From the NCBI RefSeq assembly GCF_002042975.1, contig NW_018148946.1, forward strand, positions 2,648,955-2,712,954: 64,000 bases of DNA, read 5' to 3'. Positions 62,901 through 64,000 of the stretch are shown here, piece by piece; position 1 is the first letter of the stretch; each line of letters opens with the position of its first letter. The position numbers were made by a program, and so were the translations under genes. The notes under the pieces were generated by a model. It was not told the DNA's origin, did no database searches, and was given only the letters and a program-made list of their open reading frames with translations. Source of the DNA: Orbicella faveolata. Its lineage: Eukaryota > Cnidaria > Anthozoa > Scleractinia > Merulinidae.

Positions 62901-63403
62901 CTCGCCTTGGCCAAAATACACCCAGTATGGAACTATTTTCCAAAAAAAAATCATGTTCTACTATCAAATTTTTTTTGTCTTCAAATATGTTCTTTATTTG
63001 ACTGTTCTTAGCAAATACCTGGAAAAAAAAAATCGGGGGTCACAGCGCTCGTTTAAGAGAAAAGGAGCATTTATTTCGCTATCGAGGTTAGTTTAAGGGA
63101 AATCTCTTACGTTTTGCACACGCACGCACTCATGCACATGCGCTAAGGATGCGAAAATCATGCGCAGTAGAGATGTGGGATGCAATACTAAGGAATTACC
63201 TCAAGCTCACTTAACAAGCAGGTTGCAATATTCATTTGATCTCAATAACACACAAGCTACGGTATGTAGCCAAATTAAAGAGATACTCACCCAAGTAATA
63301 AGATGTAAGAGTTCCAGAAAATTGATCACAAGAAACATACTGCCTGGAACAGTGACTAGGTTTACTAACAAAAGTGTCTTTTCAAGACTGCTTAGGATAA
63401 AAC
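50905..63403 (-). CDS. Unrecognised polytopic membrane protein, 5' incomplete
   Basis: Fourteen exons splice in phase: 63291-63403, 60338-60460, 60103-60151, 59444-59515, 59025-59121, 58012-58234, 57362-57476, 56690-56838, 56314-56390, 54396-54549, 53197-53295, 52838-52966, 52553-52730, 50905-51146. They give about 606 residues ending in VEIIESK and a TAG. Nearly every exon encodes one or two hydrophobic segments (LPVIIGNVICCVLIGL, YPVYFLLGTMLFAGYIA, LFIWGALCLKLSYMHF, VFLPWLILVAVSVLIAVL, NISIIISFFLALLCS, ILGFVGIAAVYCLFYYVE), about 18 in all. Soluble loops are short. No start codon was found for the first exon. The weakest points are the GTTTGT donor at 60102 and the acceptor at 53296. I do not recognise the family, and transporter or ER/Golgi roles are only guesses. 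AATAAA hexamers lie near 50708-50722 downstream. Confidence 0.85.
51318..51616. mobile_element. 299-bp MITE with 24-bp perfect terminal repeats
   Basis: GGCCGAATTTATACTAGAGA plus CGAA at the left is repeated exactly in inverted orientation at the right end. The arms continue as CCGTCTGAGACGAATT versus CCGTCTGAGACAAATT. Inner arms (GTGTTTAGAC, GGCCA, TTTGTGGCC) also pair, so the whole unit folds. It sits in the last intron of the polytopic membrane gene. No target duplication is evident. Confidence 0.85.
51835..52080 (+). repeat. Dispersed repeat, relative of the copy at 37870
   Basis: AACCAAAACCAAAGCAATCA, CCAATCACAAATTACAGACAA, GTGAACCAATG, GCAGAGCGCGGCAAAAC, TACTTCTGATTAGGTGACAA and AGTAGCGCGAG follow the order of the minus-strand copy near 38 kb. 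It is intronic. No terminal repeats or tRNA-like head were identified. Confidence 0.65.
52294..52332. repeat. (AAC)n microsatellite
   Basis: This is an imperfect run of CAACAACAACAATAATAACA-type triplets, intronic in the polytopic membrane gene. Confidence 0.9.
53065..53170. mobile_element. 106-bp foldback element with 6-bp target duplication
   Basis: The left arm CACAGCCTGATTCTCAGACG and the complement of the right arm, CATAGCCCGGTTCTTAGACG, pair and continue to near the centre, leaving almost no loop. ATGCAT flanks it on both sides (53059-53064 and 53171-53176). This duplication is palindromic, so it is weaker evidence than it looks. It lies in an intron of the polytopic membrane gene. Confidence 0.75.
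61063..61133 (+). mobile_element. tRNA-derived SINE head or tRNA pseudogene
   Basis: GTCTCTGTAGCTCAGTGGTT and CAGGGAC form a tRNA-like acceptor stem and A-box. The D-stem partner (GCAC) and the T-loop (ATTGAATCC in place of TTCGAATCC) have decayed, and no normal anticodon stem can be drawn. TTTTTTCTTTGTCCC follows. It is probably a SINE relic rather than a functional tRNA, and it is intronic. Confidence 0.65.
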
Positions 63404-63621
63404 CTAAAATAGAGTCAAATCTAAAGTTATTATTAGTAAGTGCATGGAGAATGTAAAATGTCATCAACTACCAGACACTTAAAGCTCACAGCTGACTGGT
63501 TAACTACACGTATTTAAAGTGAGATATACTTGTTATACAATGCTTTTGTGTGGTATACCAAGGAAATCATGTCCCACAAAACAGAGTTTTCTATTTTCTC
63601 GGTGTACACACGATCCTTTTA

Positions 63622-63785
63622 ACTATTTTATACCACGCCACAGAAAATACATAGGCCAACACAATCAATGCAGCAACATAAGCGCAGCACAAGATGGAAA
63701 GGTTGGGTATAACACTGCCAAATATACAATAGTTTTCCTGTATTCATATTGGCTGTATTTTCTATGGCATGGCATAAAACCTGAT
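63622..63785. repeat. Inverted repeat (possible foldback element)
   Basis: ATTTTATACCACGCCACAGA and AAATACATAGGCCAA near 63625 are matched in reverse by TTGGCTGTATTTTCTATGGC and ATGGCATAAAA near 63748. The arms are about 35 bp and roughly 80% identical. This structure explains a minus-strand frame that mimics a transmembrane exon. Confidence 0.55.
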
Positions 63786-63847
63786 ATTTATGCAGAGAGG
63801 GATTTTTCTGATTTTACAAAAACAATATAATTCAAATAATTTCTATT

Positions 63848-64000
63848 ACAGGGCAGGCTTAAGTCACACGCAGGCCACTGACCTACACTGCAGAAGCTTA
63901 TCCCAGTTTCTATAATTAACAAGACTAAGAGTATTGCTTATATTTCCCCTGGATGGAATGCTAGTCCATTGCAGGTTAGCCCTGGGTGAGAAAGGCAGTA
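63848..64000 (-). mobile_element. SINE body, cut by the window edge
   Basis: On the minus strand TGCCTTTCTCACCCAGGGCT, ATGGACTAGCATTCCATCC, AATACTCTTAGTC and GAAACTGGGATAAGCT follow the same order as in the SINE at 7489-7785. The tRNA-like head would lie beyond the right edge. Confidence 0.7.

Noticed and set aside
63560-63770. Minus-strand read resembling a transmembrane exon upstream of the polytopic gene (VIPNLSILCCAYVAALIVLA)
   Set aside because: It overlaps an inverted repeat whose arms explain much of the sequence, and no good donor site follows. It remains a weak possibility for a 5' exon.

Overview
The window reads as nuclear DNA of a cnidarian, most likely an anthozoan and plausibly a stony coral. 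This is inference. It rests on AT-rich sequence, intron-rich animal genes with GT-AG junctions, an intronless class A GPCR, tRNA-derived SINEs and many short inverted-repeat elements of a kind common in coral genomes, and a long acidic secreted protein like those of coral skeletal matrix. Nothing bacterial, no CRISPR array and no retrovirus-like element was seen.

Five protein-coding genes are well supported. Exon models were built by reading both strands and requiring splice sites and reading phase to agree at every junction. (1) 14717-30037 (-): at least 16 exons of an intracellular-looking protein with charged coiled regions, an F5/8C (discoidin) domain without its usual cysteines, a Lys-rich segment and a C-terminal EF-hand; its 3' end was not found. 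(2) 30418-35485 (+): a complete eight-exon JIP1/JIP2-type JNK-interacting scaffold (SH3 + PTB, kinesin-binding tail), head to head with gene 1 across about 380 bp. (3) 39273-40367 (-): an intronless rhodopsin-family GPCR. (4) 43881-48494 (-): a three-exon secreted, very acidic repeat protein. (5) 50905-63403 (-): at least 14 exons of an unrecognised membrane protein with many transmembrane segments.

The left 14 kb is gene-poor and repeat-rich. It holds degenerate tandem repeats, a 2.64-kb TTAA-flanked DNA transposon carrying a nested SINE, a foldback element, a locally duplicated repeat and two isolated candidate exons. The introns and the spacers at 36-39 kb and 48-50.9 kb hold further short terminal-inverted-repeat elements, several with visible target duplications, a truncated LINE, and members of at least two repeat families that occur twice in the window.

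The genes do not form an obvious pathway. The one arrangement likely to matter for regulation is the divergent pair gene 1/JIP1. The most interesting items are the unusual domain mix of gene 1, the acidic secreted protein, which also has prohormone-like basic sites, and the transposon whose target sequence survives as an uninterrupted paralogous copy nearby.
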